A DNA stretch of 64,000 nucleotides from Chamaecyparis obtusa (GCA_027943335.1 BSBK01006347.1:806001-870000); one strand, 5' to 3'; positions 44,586 through 57,214 are shown, counted from the first letter of the stretch. The notes: generated by a model from the letters alone, not told the origin. Program-made: numbers and translations.

Positions 44586-46804
44586 TCAACAGTTTTGGAT
44601 CAAGACTTCAATGTGCAAGGGATGGTTATGCGAATGACTTAGTGAGTTGTCATCTTCCCCTGAAAAGGAGATATACTGGGGTGATGTCAGATGACCAACC
44701 ATAGTTTGGAATCTGTCTAGATCAAGATTGTCAGGAACATTGGAACCGAGTAGAGGTTTATCCAAAATAGCCCTATGAGCAGGAGATATCCAAAGCAACT
44801 CAAACATGGATATTTTTGCATTGGTATGCTGGAGTTGTTGGACAATACTGTATGATGTTGGTCTCATGTCTTTAGAATTTGATGATTTAGAGGCAACCCT
44901 CTGTTTAGAAGTAGATGAAAGATTAAAAGGCATCTTGGGGACATTTGATGAATCTGAATTTTGTCCTTGTAGATGCACCTGAGCTTGTGATCGAGTAACT
45001 ACATTTTCTGATTGATTATCTCTATCTTTTCGCACAATGGTGATGACATTGCAATGTTCAGATAAGCAAGGTTCCACCATGTTTATGATAGCATTGTTTC
45101 CAGAGTAAGCATAATTAACTTTAGCACCCATATTAGGCTGAGAAGATGAATCTCCTTGGCCATGTTTCAAAAATGGTTCCGTGAATGCCATATGATCATT
45201 ATTGCTCTTATGATTGTCAATTACAATTTCTCCATTATCAATTTTGTCTTGTATGAGATGCTTCAAGCGTATGTAGTTATTGGTTTTATGACCCTTATTT
45301 CGATGGAAATCATATCTAAATCGGTCTCTTTCCACCATTTGGGTTTAGGTTCCAGATCAAATGGTCAGATCTCAGGCAATGTGATGATTTTGTTGGCCAA
45401 AAAAGTTTTCATGGTAGACTCTAAGGATTCTCCAAGAGGAGTAAACTTGCGTTTAGGATCTGTAGCCCAAGGTTTGTAGTCAGATGGCTTCTTGTTTGAT
45501 TTCGTCACTTTTACCTCTGAGGCTTTGATGGCTTGAGTACCAATAGTAAGATTGAAAGTGGGTACCTTAGATGGGCTACAAACATTTTCAACAATGCCAT
45601 TCGTGACGATGCCTTTATTATTGTTCCAATTTTTGTTCTTGTCTTTGGAACTAGATCCAGATTTATACTTCTCCTTTTGGAGTGATATGTCTCCTTTTTT
45701 CATAAGGAATTTCTCAATTTTGATTGCATTATCTACCATCTTATCAAAGGATGTGTGATCTTGCATTTGTAAAGGGTAGTTGATTTCTGGAACAAGATTG
45801 TTGATGAAAATTTCTAGCTTCTCTATTTTTGGAATGGGTCTAGCATATAGAGAAAACTTCTTCCTCCACTGTTTGAGGAAAGTCAGGAATGGTTCTCCTG
45901 GGTATTGTTTTAGATTACAAATGTCGATCATGGTGACCAAATGTTTGATGTTTTAGGAGTATTGTTGATAGAATAGCTTGATTAACTCCTCAAGAGTTTT
46001 GATTGTTGGAGGCATTTTTGAGAACCAATGAATGGCTGCTCATCCCAGAGATCGAGGGAAAAGATGCATTAGGTAGGTTGGTTCATGCATGAACTCCATG
46101 GATTGAGTACAAAATTCTATGACACGGTCTTGAGGGTTAGAGTTTCCATCGTACTTGTCATATTTAGGCATTTCCACTCTCTTCGGGAATGGTGGCATGT
46201 ACAAGTCTTTATCAAATGGAAAAGGACATAGAGCCTCCATGGAGAACTCTTTAGGTTCCTTCTCTTTTTTGAGTTTGTTGAGCTTGACTTGCATGGAATG
46301 CATCTATTTCATCATGGATGTGATAGGAGTTTATTCCTCTTGAGTAACGATATCTTTGACATTAAAGTTTGGAGGAAGTTTAGCTCCTTGTTGGGCTAAT
46401 TCTAGGAAGTATGCCTCTTTCTCTTCATGCAATAAATGCCTCATCATTTTTTTGAAGTTATCATTGTTTTGATATTGGGCAATTTTGGAAGGTGTGGGTT
46501 CTTGATCTGCACCATGTTGAGATTGGTGTCCTCAGGAGCTTTGGTTTGCTCCACCTTGAGACATAGTGTTGTTGTGAGGACTGTTGGGAATCTATTTAGG
46601 TGTTGTCAGTTGATGACCTACGTGAATCGATGCAGGAGGGGTGACGTAACCACCTTTCAAGAAAAGATGGCCAAGAGCATCTTCTCCAAAGAGATTTATG
46701 TCGTAGGGTTGATGAAATATCCAAGCAATCACAAAAGATGCTGCTGGAGAGAATTTGTGTTGTTCTCCTTGTTTTCTTTGTGAGGAATCTCTAGTCTCCA
46801 CCAT
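44586..46804 (-). pseudogene. gag: Gag of element B
   Basis: Start M-V-E-T-R at about 46804 (compare M-T-R-S in A). The capsid-like domain has P-K-Y-D-K-Y-D-G-N (46150), F-M-H-E-P-T-Y-L-M-H-L-F-P-R-S and then P-G-E-P-F-L-T-F-L-K-Q-W (about 45880). The knuckle region F-H-R-N-K-G-H-K-T is near 45290; its first and last Cys are replaced, so the motif is damaged. The N-terminal part is duplicated at 47234-48255. Stops and one or more frameshifts are present. Confidence 0.82.
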
Positions 46805-47233
46805 TAACTTTGAGTGAAGCAAAAGAGCAAGACCAAGACAACTAAAGAATGACCTTATTCAAAAAGATCGAATGACACAACCTTGTCAAGATTGGATTGA
46901 TTGAAGATAGATTGGATGTAAATGAAGGATACTATGCCCTAGAGGTAGGGGTAGACACCCAAAAGATGGCGAACACAAGCTCGCAACACTTAGCCATTTT
47001 TGATGAAGATTGAATTGAAGATGATTGACAAGGTTTTGACACAAGATGGAAAAGATTCAAATTGATAGATTAGACTCAAGAGACCACTTTTTGGAAAATA
47101 ATTGGATTCTTCTGGTTTCTGCTCTATTCCTGACATAGTGAATTTTTTGACAAAATTTGGAATTAGGCTGTAAAAACTAGATTTCTGAAAATTTTGGCAA
47201 GTTTCTGGCAATTTTTTGAAATTCTCATACGAG
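45780..47233 (-). repeat. Tandem duplication in element B, copy 1 (1.45 kb)
   Basis: Covers part of the gag core, the gag start and adjacent leader. Nearly identical to 47234-48700; offset is 1454 bases at the left end and about 1467 at the right end, because copy 2 has small insertions. The right edge coincides with the palindrome CTCATACGAG (47224-47233). Confidence 0.92.
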
Positions 47234-48700
47234 TTGATTTCTGGAACAAGATTGTTGATGAAAATTTCTAGCTTCTCTGTTTCTGGAATGGGTCTAGCAT
47301 ATAGAGAAAACTTCTTCCTCCACCATTTGAGGAAAATTAGGAATGGTTCTCTTGGGTATTGTTTCAGATTACAAATGTTGATCATGGTGATCGGATGTTT
47401 GATGTTGTAGGAGTATTGTTGATAGAATAGATTGATTAACTCCTCAAAAGTTTTGATTGTTGGAGGCATTTTTGAGAACCAATAAATGGTTGCTCCTCCC
47501 AGAGATCAAGGGAAAAGACACATTAGGTAGGTTGGTTCATGCATGAACTCCATGAATTGAGTACAAAATTCTATGACATGGTCTTGAGGGTCAGAGTTTC
47601 CATCGTACTTGTCATATTTAGGAATTTCCACTCTCTTTAGGAATGGTGGCATGTACAAGTCTTTATCAAATGGAAAAGGACATAGAGCCTCCATTGAGAA
47701 ATCTTTAGGTTCCTTCTCTTTTTTGAGTTTGTTGAGCTTGACTTGCATGGAATGCATCTATTTCATCATGGCTATTATAGGAGTTTATTCCTCTTGAGTA
47801 ACGATATCTTTGACATTAAAGTTTGGAGGAAGTTTAGCTCCTTGTTGGGCTAATTCTAGGAAGTATGCCTCTTTCTCTTCATGCAATAAATGCCTCATCA
47901 TTTTTTTGAAGTTATCATTGTTTTGATATTGGGCAATTTTGGAAGGTGTGGGTTCTTGATCTGCACCATGTTGAGATTAGTGTCCTTGGGAGCCTTGGTT
48001 TGCTCCACCTTGAGACATAATGCTATTGTGAGGACTGCTGGGAATTTATTTAGGTGTTGTCAGTTGATGACTTGCATGAATCGATGCAGGAGGGGTGACG
48101 TAACCACCATTCAAGAAAAGATGGCCAAGAACATCTTATCCAAAGAGATTTATGTTGTAGGGTTGATGAAATGTCCAAGCAATCACAAAAGATGTTGCTG
48201 AAGATAATTTGTGTTGTTCTCCTTGTTTTCTTTGTAAGGAAGCTCTAGTCTCCACCATTAACTTTGAGTGAAGCAAAAGAGCAAGATCAAGACAACTGAA
48301 GAATGACCTGATTCAAAAAGATTGAATGACACAACCTTGTCAAGATTGGATTGATTGAAGATAGATTGGACATAAATGAAGGATACTATGCCCTAGAGGT
48401 ATGGGTAGACGCCCAAAAGATGGTGGACACGAGCTCGCAACACTTAGCTATTTTTGATGAAGATTGAATTGAAGATGATTGACAAGGTTTCGACACAAGA
48501 TGGAAAAGATTCAAATCGATAGATCAGAGGGCTAGATTAGACTCAAGAGACCACTTTTTGGAAAATAATTGGATTCTTTTGGTTTCTGCTCTGTTCCTAA
48601 CACAGTGAATTTTTTGACAGAATCTGGAATTAGGCTGTAAAAACTAGATTTCTGAAAATTTTGGCAAGTTTTTGGCAATTTTTCAAAATTCTCATATGAG
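47234..48700 (-). repeat. Tandem duplication in element B, copy 2
   Basis: Second copy, next to the unique leader. It encodes a second gag N-terminus (47506-47757, and the M-V-E-T-R start near 48255). Ends at CTCATATGAG, 48691-48700. Confidence 0.92.
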
Positions 48701-48900
48701 TTTCTCTAGGCTCATACGAGTCTAGATAAGCTCTGGCATGACAATTGACAAGACTCGTATGACAGTTGACACTAGGGTTTGATTTTCTTTAACTTTTCCT
48801 GACAAAACTTGTACGATAATATACAAGCTCTCGTACGACAATCTGGGGGTTCTGATATGACTTTTGGCAAAACTTGTATGACTTTCTGAGACTGTGGGAT
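48685..48900. promoter_or_regulatory. Palindrome cluster B2 upstream of gag
   Basis: CTCATATGAG (48691-48700), CTCATACGAG (48711-48720), ACTCGTATGAC (about 48753), CTTGTACGAT (48808-48817) and TCTCGTACGACA (48829-48840), plus weaker CTTGTATGAC near 48875. About 430 bases from the gag start, parallel to cluster A2. Confidence 0.72.
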
Positions 48901-50229
48901 GACTTTTGGACTCCAGAAAGGAATTTTGCTTTAGATTTTGCAATTTTTTAGTTTTTAGAATCAGTTTGTTTGTAAGATTTTCTCTGTCTAGGTTTGCAGA
49001 TTCATGTAACAGTTTAGGATTGTTCGTTTCCAAAGGACCAAGTAGATAGAAAACACATAGAATAACAAGCAAAGGGAAGTAATCAATCATCTCAAAACAA
49101 TGAACAAGGTCAAAAGAACCCTTGCACATGAATAAGCAATAGTGACTTATTGTGCTAATCCCTAGGAATGCTACTTGTGTATGTTCTCAAAAGTTTTTCA
49201 ATAACGTACATAGTCCTAGAAAATGAAAAAATTGGCCTCGCTAAGGTGTTTAGTAATGGTTTGACTGCAAATTTTGTGATCTCAAGAGGGTGAAATCCAA
49301 TCTAGGTGGACTAGGGTTTTGACACAGTCTGAGAATTTAATCAATCAGGAGCTACTAGGGAGATCTGACAGCCTAACAAGAGACCACACTTGTGGAGATT
49401 TCTTCCACATAGATATTTATATAGCAGCTGTTGCTACTACAGTGAAAATGGCTATTACCACTTGAGGTTCCATCCATTTGGTTGACCCAATAAAGGGAAT
49501 GTCCACTACGGTTAGCCCTCTCTAAAGGTGACTCACAAAAGATACCACATGGGGACTTGGTCCAAATCCAAGGATTTGAGTTTTTGATACTACCCAAAAA
49601 GGGAGTAGAGCATAATCCTCTAGCCTTATCACTTTTACCCACCCATAGAAAATAGATCAATCCGACATGCTAAGACTGAAATTATCTCACCAAGGCTTGT
49701 GATGTCAACAACAATATCTACCGAGCTCTCTAAGAGGGACCAAGAGAGAACATATCGATCAAATTTGAGGACCAAACCAAGTAGAATGTGAGATAATCAT
49801 AGTAACCTCCCTACCTACAAGGGGATCTATCGTCAAGAAGAGCTTTGCATGCAAAACAAGTGAATGAAGCCCACTCTCTCAAGATCATCTGCAAATAGTG
49901 TTCATAGGGCATATTTACTATGTGTAACAAATATGCAAAAAGCAAATCTATATTCATTTTATAGCCCAAAACTGAAGTCTATGGTACAAAAGTAGGAAAA
50001 GTCACACAAGATTGACATGTGAGAGTTCATTTTATGTCCCAAAATGAAGTGTTATCAGATGCAACAGAATACTTGAGTTCCTCACAATGCGCTTAGTAGA
50101 TTTTACTTGTTTTGCAATTTTTGTTGCACTTTTCCAATTAGAATCAACAAATACCAATCAGAAATAAAATATCTCAATTCTTAGGGTTAGCTGTTAGTCC
50201 AAATCCAAAAACCAAATCTAGAAAACTGC

Positions 50230-50460
50230 CTGAAAATCTCAAACGACAATTGAATTCTGATGCCAAAACTCATACAACAATTAGTTACCTCCCGTACAAT
50301 AATCTAGACCTGATACGATAGTGGGTCTCTATGCACATGACAAAGTAGCTTCCAAACGACAATGTGTAACAACTGATACAAGTCTCAAAAGCACCGACTG
50401 TCGTACGATAGTCAGGGGATCCTGGCACGACTTTGTGGCAAAAATCATACGAAAAATGTA
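50230..50460. promoter_or_regulatory. Palindrome cluster B1 near primer site
   Basis: CCCGTACAAT (50291-50300), TGATACGATA (50311-50320), GTCGTACGAT (50400-50409) and ATCATACGAAA (about 50443), plus CAAACGACAAT twice (about 50240 and 50353). The stretch GTCGTACGATAGTC is identical to the one at 35052 in cluster B3. Parallel to cluster A1. Confidence 0.65.
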
Positions 50461-50548
50461 CAGACAGAAAATAAAGATCACAGTTTTGGCCAGAAAATGA
50501 CAAAAAATTGATAGAAATTGTTAGAAATGAAATTAAAACTCATTTCAA

Positions 50549-50566
50549 GGCCCCACGGTGAGTGCT
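50549..50566 (-). other. Primer-binding site of element B
   Basis: On the - strand AGCACTCACCGTGGGGCC, matching A's primer site apart from a few bases, five bases inside the LTR. Confidence 0.78.
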
Positions 50567-50571
50567 AGAAA

Positions 50572-51514
50572 TGTGTGTGAAAATTGTACCTAGCTGCAAA
50601 CACAACACTTGAGTAAAATATTAGAGGTTAGCAAAATCAAAATCTGCAAATAAATGAAACTAAGCTAACCAGGCGATTTACTACCTTCTAGTAGGTGTGA
50701 GTATGGTATTCTCAGATTAGACTGAGATTAGTGACAATGCAACACCTAAATGAAGGATTTAATGCTAAAAGATGAATGTCGAATGAATGCAGATTAATCT
50801 ATTTTTTTGGATTTTTTATGCAATAAGATAAAAAATTGTATGAATCTAATCTAGGATTGAATTGAAATGATATGTAGATTATTCTAAAAATGATATGAAT
50901 TCATATGAAAAACTATGCAAAGCTATGAAAAACTATGAATGATCTCACAAAGTCACCTATTCGCAAAAGCTTGATTCTTTGGATGCAATTTTGCCAAAGT
51001 AATTGTGCAAATTCGAGAGATAATTTGTGAAGAGCCAAGCCTTAATTTTATAGAAATCCAGGGCTTGAGGATGCATTGAGAAAATCCATAAATCACTCTT
51101 GATAAACTCAAGTTGATTTTTGAGTTAACAAGAAATTAAGAATAAATAAACTCACAAAATCATGCAAAAGCAGTTTTTATCTCAAAATAGAGTTTAGTTC
51201 TTTTTTTCAACTCATCATCAGATGTTGAGTTTAGAAAGTTAACAAATTGAAATTGAAAGTTGATTTAAAGTTAACTGCTTGTCTGAATGTGCATGATTTA
51301 ATATGAATTAATTTAATAAATAAAGTGATTTATTTTCCACTTAACTGATTTTGAATTAAAACAATTGATTTATGGGTTAATCAATTATTAAATCAAAATT
51401 TATTCCAATTAAATCATTAAATTTGACAACTTTGATTTTAAATCAATTAAATAAAAATTTAATCAATTTTTGACAAGATTTTTGATTTATTGTCAAAATT
51501 AAATAATATAATTT
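50572..51514 (-). repeat. 5' LTR of element B, inner part
   Basis: Starts TGTGTGTGAAAATT beside the primer site. A - strand TATA box CTATAAAATT is at 51044-51053. Split at 51514 by a LINE; continues at 56893. Confidence 0.85.
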
Positions 51515-52521
51515 GGGGTCGCAACCCCCTTGAACATGTTCTCAAGGACTGGGTTGTGAAGAACTGGAATCCTCATGGAATCCACCTGGAAGGCATTCAG
51601 AGCCTTAACAAAGGTTTTTCCCTTTTTCGCTTTTCTGACCCATCCCATGTGGATGCTATCTTTGCCAAAGGTCCCTGGAATATCAGGGCCTCATTGTTAA
51701 TTTTCCAATGCTGGTCTCATGACTTCTCTGTCTCTGATGACAAGAAGCTCAAGGTCCCAGTGTGGGTCAAGTTCCCTGGTCTTCCCTTACCTTGTTGGCC
51801 TTTCATGCAAGCCATAGCACAGAAGCTTGGTAGGGTTATATGTCTCAAGCATGAACGTTTTCTTAATCTGTGCCCTCACAAGAGGCTCTGTATTGAGGTT
51901 GACCTTTCTAGGGACCTCAAAGAATCCATAGAGATTCAGGTTGGTGATACCACCTTCACCCAAAAGGTGCTCTATCTTAATTTCCCCAATACTTGCTATT
52001 GGTGTCAATCTGCGGAGCATAAGATTAAGGACTGCCCTTTGGTAGTGCCTCATACCAAGCCTCCTCCCGAGGATACTAGTTCACAGCCGGTTGAGGCTGG
52101 AAAAAAGGAAGATGGCAAAAAAGATGAATGGGTCACTGTCAATCACCGCAACAAGCCCCACAAGTAGCTTTTTTCGGCTCCCGTCTCCCATTCGTCACCC
52201 GTTGATAACATGATTTCTTTGCAAACCCCTATTATCGAAGCTTCAAACCTTGTTGAGCAGGGGCAAAATGTTTTCACCACCCAAGTTTCTACTCCTACAG
52301 CCAGCATGCCTCCAACGACTGTTGAAATTGTTGCCTCTGGCTCTTTTTTCCGCTCTCATAGCCCTTCTAGGCGTGCCAAGGCTAAATTCAATGGCATGCA
52401 AGACAAACGTCGTCATACTACTCTAGATTTTTTTGGGTCTAGTTTTACTCCAGGATATTTGTCTAACAATTTTGACTCCCTTGGGGACAAGGATGGAATG
52501 GATGACATTGTTATTCCATGA
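51515..52521 (+). pseudogene. LINE ORF1, 5'-truncated (DUF4283 plus CCHC knuckle)
   Basis: DUF4283 region: F-A-K-G-P-W-N-I-R (about 51660), V-P-V-W-V-K-F-P-G-L-P-L (about 51755) and G-R-V-I-C. CCHC knuckle C-Y-W-C-Q-S-A-E-H-K-I-K-D-C at about 51990-52035. One in-frame TAG at 52165-52167; the frame then runs on to TGA at 52519-52521. That stop overlaps the ATG of ORF2 as ATGA. An apparent Met at 51490 lies in LTR sequence and is not the real start. Binds LINE RNA. Confidence 0.82.
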
Positions 52522-55500
52522 AGTACATCTCATGGAATGTTCGTGGGTTGATAGACCTACATAGGAAATATTCTGTCAGGGATTTTCGTAAGAAGATTTG
52601 TCATCTAGATGTTTTTTGCCTCCAGGAATTTAAGATTTCTGGTTTCATGCTTGATGCTTCTTGTAAAGTTATTTGGCCTAAGAGCCTTGCTCTTTGTTCC
52701 TAGCACAAGGCTGGCCGAGGCAGAGTTGTTACTCTCCTCTCTCCTCATTGGCATTCTCTACTGGTTAGCCATGGTTCTAATCCCATGCAACGAGTGGTTT
52801 GGGCCACTTTCATCATTGAGAATCATTCCTTTAGCATAGCTAATGTTGATGCTCCCAATGATGCTGTTGAAAGATCTCACCTGTGGCGTTGGCTTGCAGA
52901 TTCTTTGCCACCTACAACTTGGCTTGTTTGTGGGGACTTCAATATGGTGGAGATTACAGCTGACAAGGATGGTTTTGTACCATTTCAATGGACAGCTGGT
53001 GAAAGAGAAGCCTGGTACTACATGCATAATAAATTAGGGCTTTTTGATCCCAATGTGGGCCACCACCATTCTGATGGGGCCTGGCACACTTGGTCTAATT
53101 TCAGGGCTTCTTCTGACATAATTCATAAATGGCTTGATCATGCCATGATCTCAGCTCAATCTTTTTTTTCCTTCTCTAAAAAGCAAGCCCTTCCTATCCT
53201 TCCTCTTGTTGATGTGACCTTGTCAAACCACTATCCCATCCACTTTAATATTGTTTGGCAGACAGCTAAGGCTAGGCCTCCCACCACACAATTTTACTTT
53301 AATACTTCTATCCTTCATCATCCTTCCACTGTGGCTCACATTCATCGGGTTTGGAACTTGGAGCCTAGACCCACCCACTTGACTGGTTGGATTCAATGGT
53401 GGAATGACACCATTAGGCGTACGACTCATTTCCTACACATTTATGGTAGGCAATTGGCCAACTATCATTGCAGAGCCCATGATGCCAATACCAAAGCTTT
53501 GCATGTTGCCATCGAAGCCTTAGCTCAGAACCTATTCAATCCAGAGTTGCAGGTCAATCTTGCCAAGTTACATCACCAGAAGCAAGTGGCTAATAACCAT
53601 GCTACTAGAGGAGCCCAGATCAAAGCTCGGCTGCACTAGTTAAAGGTTGGAGACCAAGTCTCTAAAGAATTTTTTACTGCCCTCTGGCCTCACATTTGTT
53701 CACCACTATGAACAAGTCTTTGCTACTCAGGGCCACTCCCTTGCTAGCGAGAAAGCTCTCACAGATTGCATCGCGGTGGTTCCTCAGTGTGTCTCCCCTG
53801 CTTAGCGGGTCTTTTGTGACCAACTGCTTTCCTTGCAGGATCTTCATGAAGCTGTGTTCACCATGGCTGATTATAAAGCCCCTAGTTGTGATGGCTTTCT
53901 CTGTAAGTTTTACAAAACCCTTTGGGATGCCATTGGTCCGGATCTTCACCAGGTTTACCTGGAAGCCTTTCAAACCTAGTCTCTTGGGGATATCATCAAC
54001 CAGGGGAATATCAAGTTCATTCCCAAAGCTAGGGATCCTGAAGATATTTGCAACTGGTGACCCATCACTTTGCTTAATGTCTCCTACAAGATCATTGTGA
54101 AAGCGTTGGCTCTCAAGATCTGACACATGCTTCTGCAAATTGTTCAGCCTGAGCAAACAGGGTTTATTAAGTCAAGATTTATTCTTAACAACATCATTGC
54201 TATTTGGGAAGGTATGGAATGGGCTCGTAAGTCTCACCAAAAAGCCCTTTTTCTCAAAATTGATTTTGCTAAAGCTTATGATCGTATTGAATGGTCTTTT
54301 ATCCTTGCGATGCTTCACGCTATGGGTTTCAGCCCAAGATTTCTTCAATCTGTGCAGATGCTCTTCAATAATGCCTCTGCCTGCATTACCATCAATGGCC
54401 ACTAGTCCTCCACCTTTGGGATTTTTCATTCCATTCGACAGGGTTTCCCTCTAGCTCCTGCTCTTTACATGCTAGTGGCTGAAGGGTTTGGCTATTTGCT
54501 AGCTCACTCCATTTCCATGGGAACTGTTAGGGGAATCTCCTTGCCGGATTCCTCTCAACAACTTGTTAATGGCCATTTTGCCGATGATTCTTTCCTCACT
54601 CTGGTGGAGGATGAAGAGAATATCAAGGCAACCTTGCAGTGTTTAAACACTTTTTGCTTGGCTTCTAGCTCAGCCATCCAGTGGCATAAAACCCTATGTT
54701 ATAGACAGTCAGCTCTTCCTAAACCTGCCTGGCTCTCTCAATTTGGCTGGACAAGAATTCAACATGGGGAGATATTCCAGTTCTTGGGTATCCCCTTTGC
54801 TTTTCAAGGCAATCCTACTAATCTATGGAATGCAGTGCTTACTAAAATTGAAAAAAAGCTTACCTACTGGATCATGAAGCCGCTCTCTCTCACAGGAAAA
54901 TTCCAAGTCTCCTCCAAAGTTTTGGCCACTATGCATGTTTACTACTCTTCATGTTGGCCCTTCCAAAGCTTCTTACAAATGACTCAAGAAACTTCTTCAG
55001 GATTTTCTCTGGGCCTCTAGCATTGATCACCAGGGCTTTCACAGAGTTACCTGGGACTTTTTTTGTCTTCCAAAGTCCTCTAGAAGGCTTGGATTAATTG
55101 ATACCCAGAAGCAAGGGCATGCCCTTTGTGCCAAGTGGGTTGTGCGGTGCCTCACTGGTGAGGAATCTTGGAAAATTTTGCTTCGTCAGTGCATTTCTTC
55201 AGGATTTCCTCTTCACAAGCCGGCTTGGAAGGGGATTGACTTTCAAACCCTGCTGGTTATGAGGGAGCCTGTCCAGATCCAGGGTACTTTTATCGCCAAA
55301 ATTATTTGGAAAGCTTGGGAGTTTGTCAAGCCTTGGCTTCAGTGGGCTAGGAATGGATTTTAGGATGGTCTTTCTTTCAACCAACATAACATTTGGTGGT
55401 CTCCTCTTTTTGCCTAGCAAGGGATTCCTCTTGCCAGAATTCAAGGGGTTAGTGCTCTTTGGTTTCATAAGCATGGCATTCAAACCCCTAAGGATATCTT

Positions 55501-56150
55501 CTCCAGAGCCACCATGAGTCTCTGATCCTAGGATGATCTTCGTGTTCAATTTCGGCTCATCCGCCCAGATCGTCAGACTTTTGACTTGCTAGTTTCTACC
55601 ATTCTGCCTCACCTCTTACACAAGTTGGGAATTTAGTCTGTCAGACCATGGTGGAAAGACTGGAAGTGGTATCCTACCACTCCATTCACTAGCTACAAGC
55701 CCAAGCTTGGGTATTCTTGGCTTATGCCCCATTTACCCATGATTGACTCTCTTAATCACCGCTGGCACCTTTGCTCTTCTCAGAAGAGCTGGGGGTGGAG
55801 ATTTTGCATCATTTGGAGTGCTTTTACTGAGCCTAAAATTACTCATTTTGCTTGGTATTTGTTGTACCAGGGCTTGCCCTTGGGAGCTAGGCTCAGGCAT
55901 ATGGGGGTTCCTGACCCTAAATGCCCCTTTTGTGGTCACTCTGAGACAGTCATGCATATTTTTTGGTTTTGTCATTGTGCTCAAAATTACTGGAGTTGGA
56001 TTCATGACTTTTTTGCTCCCTTTAGGCCAAAGCCCTTTTCTTGGCACATGGTTCTTCTCAGTGACTCCCAGAATATCTTCCCAGTTCACCCAGATATGGC
56101 ACTCTTTTCAGCTAGAAATTTTGTTTACTTTGTGGAAAGATAGAAACACT
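52518..56150 (+). pseudogene. LINE ORF2: APE endonuclease, RT, zf-RVT (broken)
   Basis: Starts M-K-Y-I-S-W-N-V-R-G-L. Endonuclease: C-L-Q-E (about 52620), G-D-F-N-M-V-E (about 52935) and S-N-H-Y-P-I (about 53225), where the usual S-D-H has lost its Asp. RT: F-L-K-I-D-F-A-K-A-Y-D-R-I-E-W (about 54250), I-R-Q-G-F-P-L-A-P (about 54435) and F-A-D-D (about 54578). zf-RVT: F-A-W-Y-L-L-Y-Q-G and C-P-F-C-G-H-S-E-T-V-M-H-I-F-W-F-C (about 55850-55975). In-frame TAG at 52701 and 54403, and frameshifts near 53640-54130 and 55020-55140. Confidence 0.88.
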
Positions 56151-56882
56151 GTACCATTTTCTCATAGTTGTCGGGACAATCATGTTTCTCTTTTTGATAA
56201 AGCTTGTATTTGTAACAATGTTATGATGCAGATCTAGGTGCAAGCTGACAAGGTGGCCTTGGAGGTTGCCCACTTACAGGAGTTTCTCCAGCACTAGGGC
56301 AACGCCCCTTGCACTATTGCCCGAGTTCCTCCAGATTCTCTCTCAGCTGACCGTATTCCACCCCGGGGCTGACGTCGTAGCTGGAGTTCCTCTGCCAGAC
56401 ACCCTAGGACTCCATGATGGTGGCATCACCATTTTGCCTCACCTCCTCTTCAGAGGGATGTGGGTTCTAGGTGGCCTCCTATGCTTGCTTCCACTATTGC
56501 TGCTTTTGCTTGGCCTTCAGCCTCTGCTCCTATTAATCAAGGAAAGTTCCCTCGCCTAGTGCTGGCTATTTCGCCCAGGCGGGAGGAAGGAGAAGTTGAG
56601 AAAGATCCTGAAGATAGCTGGGCCATCCCTGATTAGGCTCCTCTGCCCAATGTCTGGGGCAATCTGGATGACAAAGATCCTCCTCCCTCTTCTGCTACTG
56701 CTCTCGCAGCTTGAGGGTTTCTAGTTTTATAGTTTTTTTTGATGAATAGTTGTTTGTTTTCAGCCTTAGTGCCATGTGAACTTGTGGGGTGATTCATTCC
56801 CCTGGCCCCTTTTTTTGTGAATATTATACTTTAATATTTATTATTAATAGTGAAGGCCTCTATTCATCAAAATAAAAATAAA
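56151..56882 (+). other. LINE C-terminal extension remnant and 3' UTR
   Basis: Pro/Ser-rich coding remnant to about 56715 (e.g. R-R-E-E-G-E-V-E-K-D-P-E-D-S-W), then a T-rich UTR ending in the A-rich tail at 56868-56882. Confidence 0.6.
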
Positions 56883-56892
56883 AATATAATTT

Positions 56893-57201
56893 AGGAATAA
56901 ATATAATTAAATCTAATTAAATAATTAAGTGGCATAATTAAATCTGATTAATTAAATATTTAGAATATTCAATTAATCAAACTTTAGGATAAATATGATT
57001 TATCACCAAATAATATTTAATTAAATATAATTAGGATAATTAGGAATATTCAAGGAATATTCCTTGATGCAGAATTAAGATAATCAATTTTTGATAAACT
57101 GATGTGCATATGTGCCTTTGGTTAGGACTTTGATGTCGATTTCATTCAAATTGTTGATGTAAGAGGTTAATGAACCTATAGCCCATTTTTGGGGTATTAC
57201 A
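56893..57201 (-). repeat. 5' LTR of element B, outer part
   Basis: Ends on + as TTTTTGGGGTATTACA, the reverse complement of TGTAATACCCCAAAAA, which matches the start of A's LTR. With 50572-51514 this gives a 1252-bp LTR. Confidence 0.85.
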
Positions 57202-57214
57202 ATAGGCACAAATT

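Larger units (their letters stand above)
48260..50548 (-). other. 5' leader of element B
   Basis: Non-coding leader between primer site and gag. Contains palindrome clusters B2 and B1. The part at 49490-49620 matches A's leader at about 17800-17900. Frames such as 49373-49660 lie in this leader and have no family signature. Confidence 0.65.
51515..56882 (+). mobile_element. LINE (L1-like) inserted in the LTR of element B
   Basis: Flanked by a 10-bp target duplication, AATATAATTT, at 51505-51514 and 56883-56892. The 3' end is A-rich (AATAAAAATAAAA), as left by target-primed reverse transcription. The 5' end is truncated inside ORF1, a normal LINE outcome. Contains ORF1 with DUF4283 and a zinc knuckle, then ORF2 with APE endonuclease, RT and zf-RVT. 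Different family from the LINE at 1909-6110. Confidence 0.93.
34796..57201 (-). mobile_element. Element B: Tat-type gypsy retrotransposon, 3' LTR lost
   Basis: On the - strand it has a 5' LTR (50572-57201, split by a LINE), primer site, leader, duplicated gag start, gag, protease, G-patch, RT, RNase H, second RNase H and integrase. The repeat motif after integrase and the antisense PMD gene follow. It matches element A block by block but at clearly diverged sequence. Similarity to A stops near 34796, just upstream of the antisense exon 1; the antisense TATA box, polypurine tract and 3' LTR are absent. Without the LINE it would be about 17 kb. Confidence 0.88.

Noticed and set aside
46436..46783. 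Repeated + strand frames opposite gag of B (also 47890-48201)
   Set aside because: Antisense shadows; both exist only because the underlying segment is duplicated.
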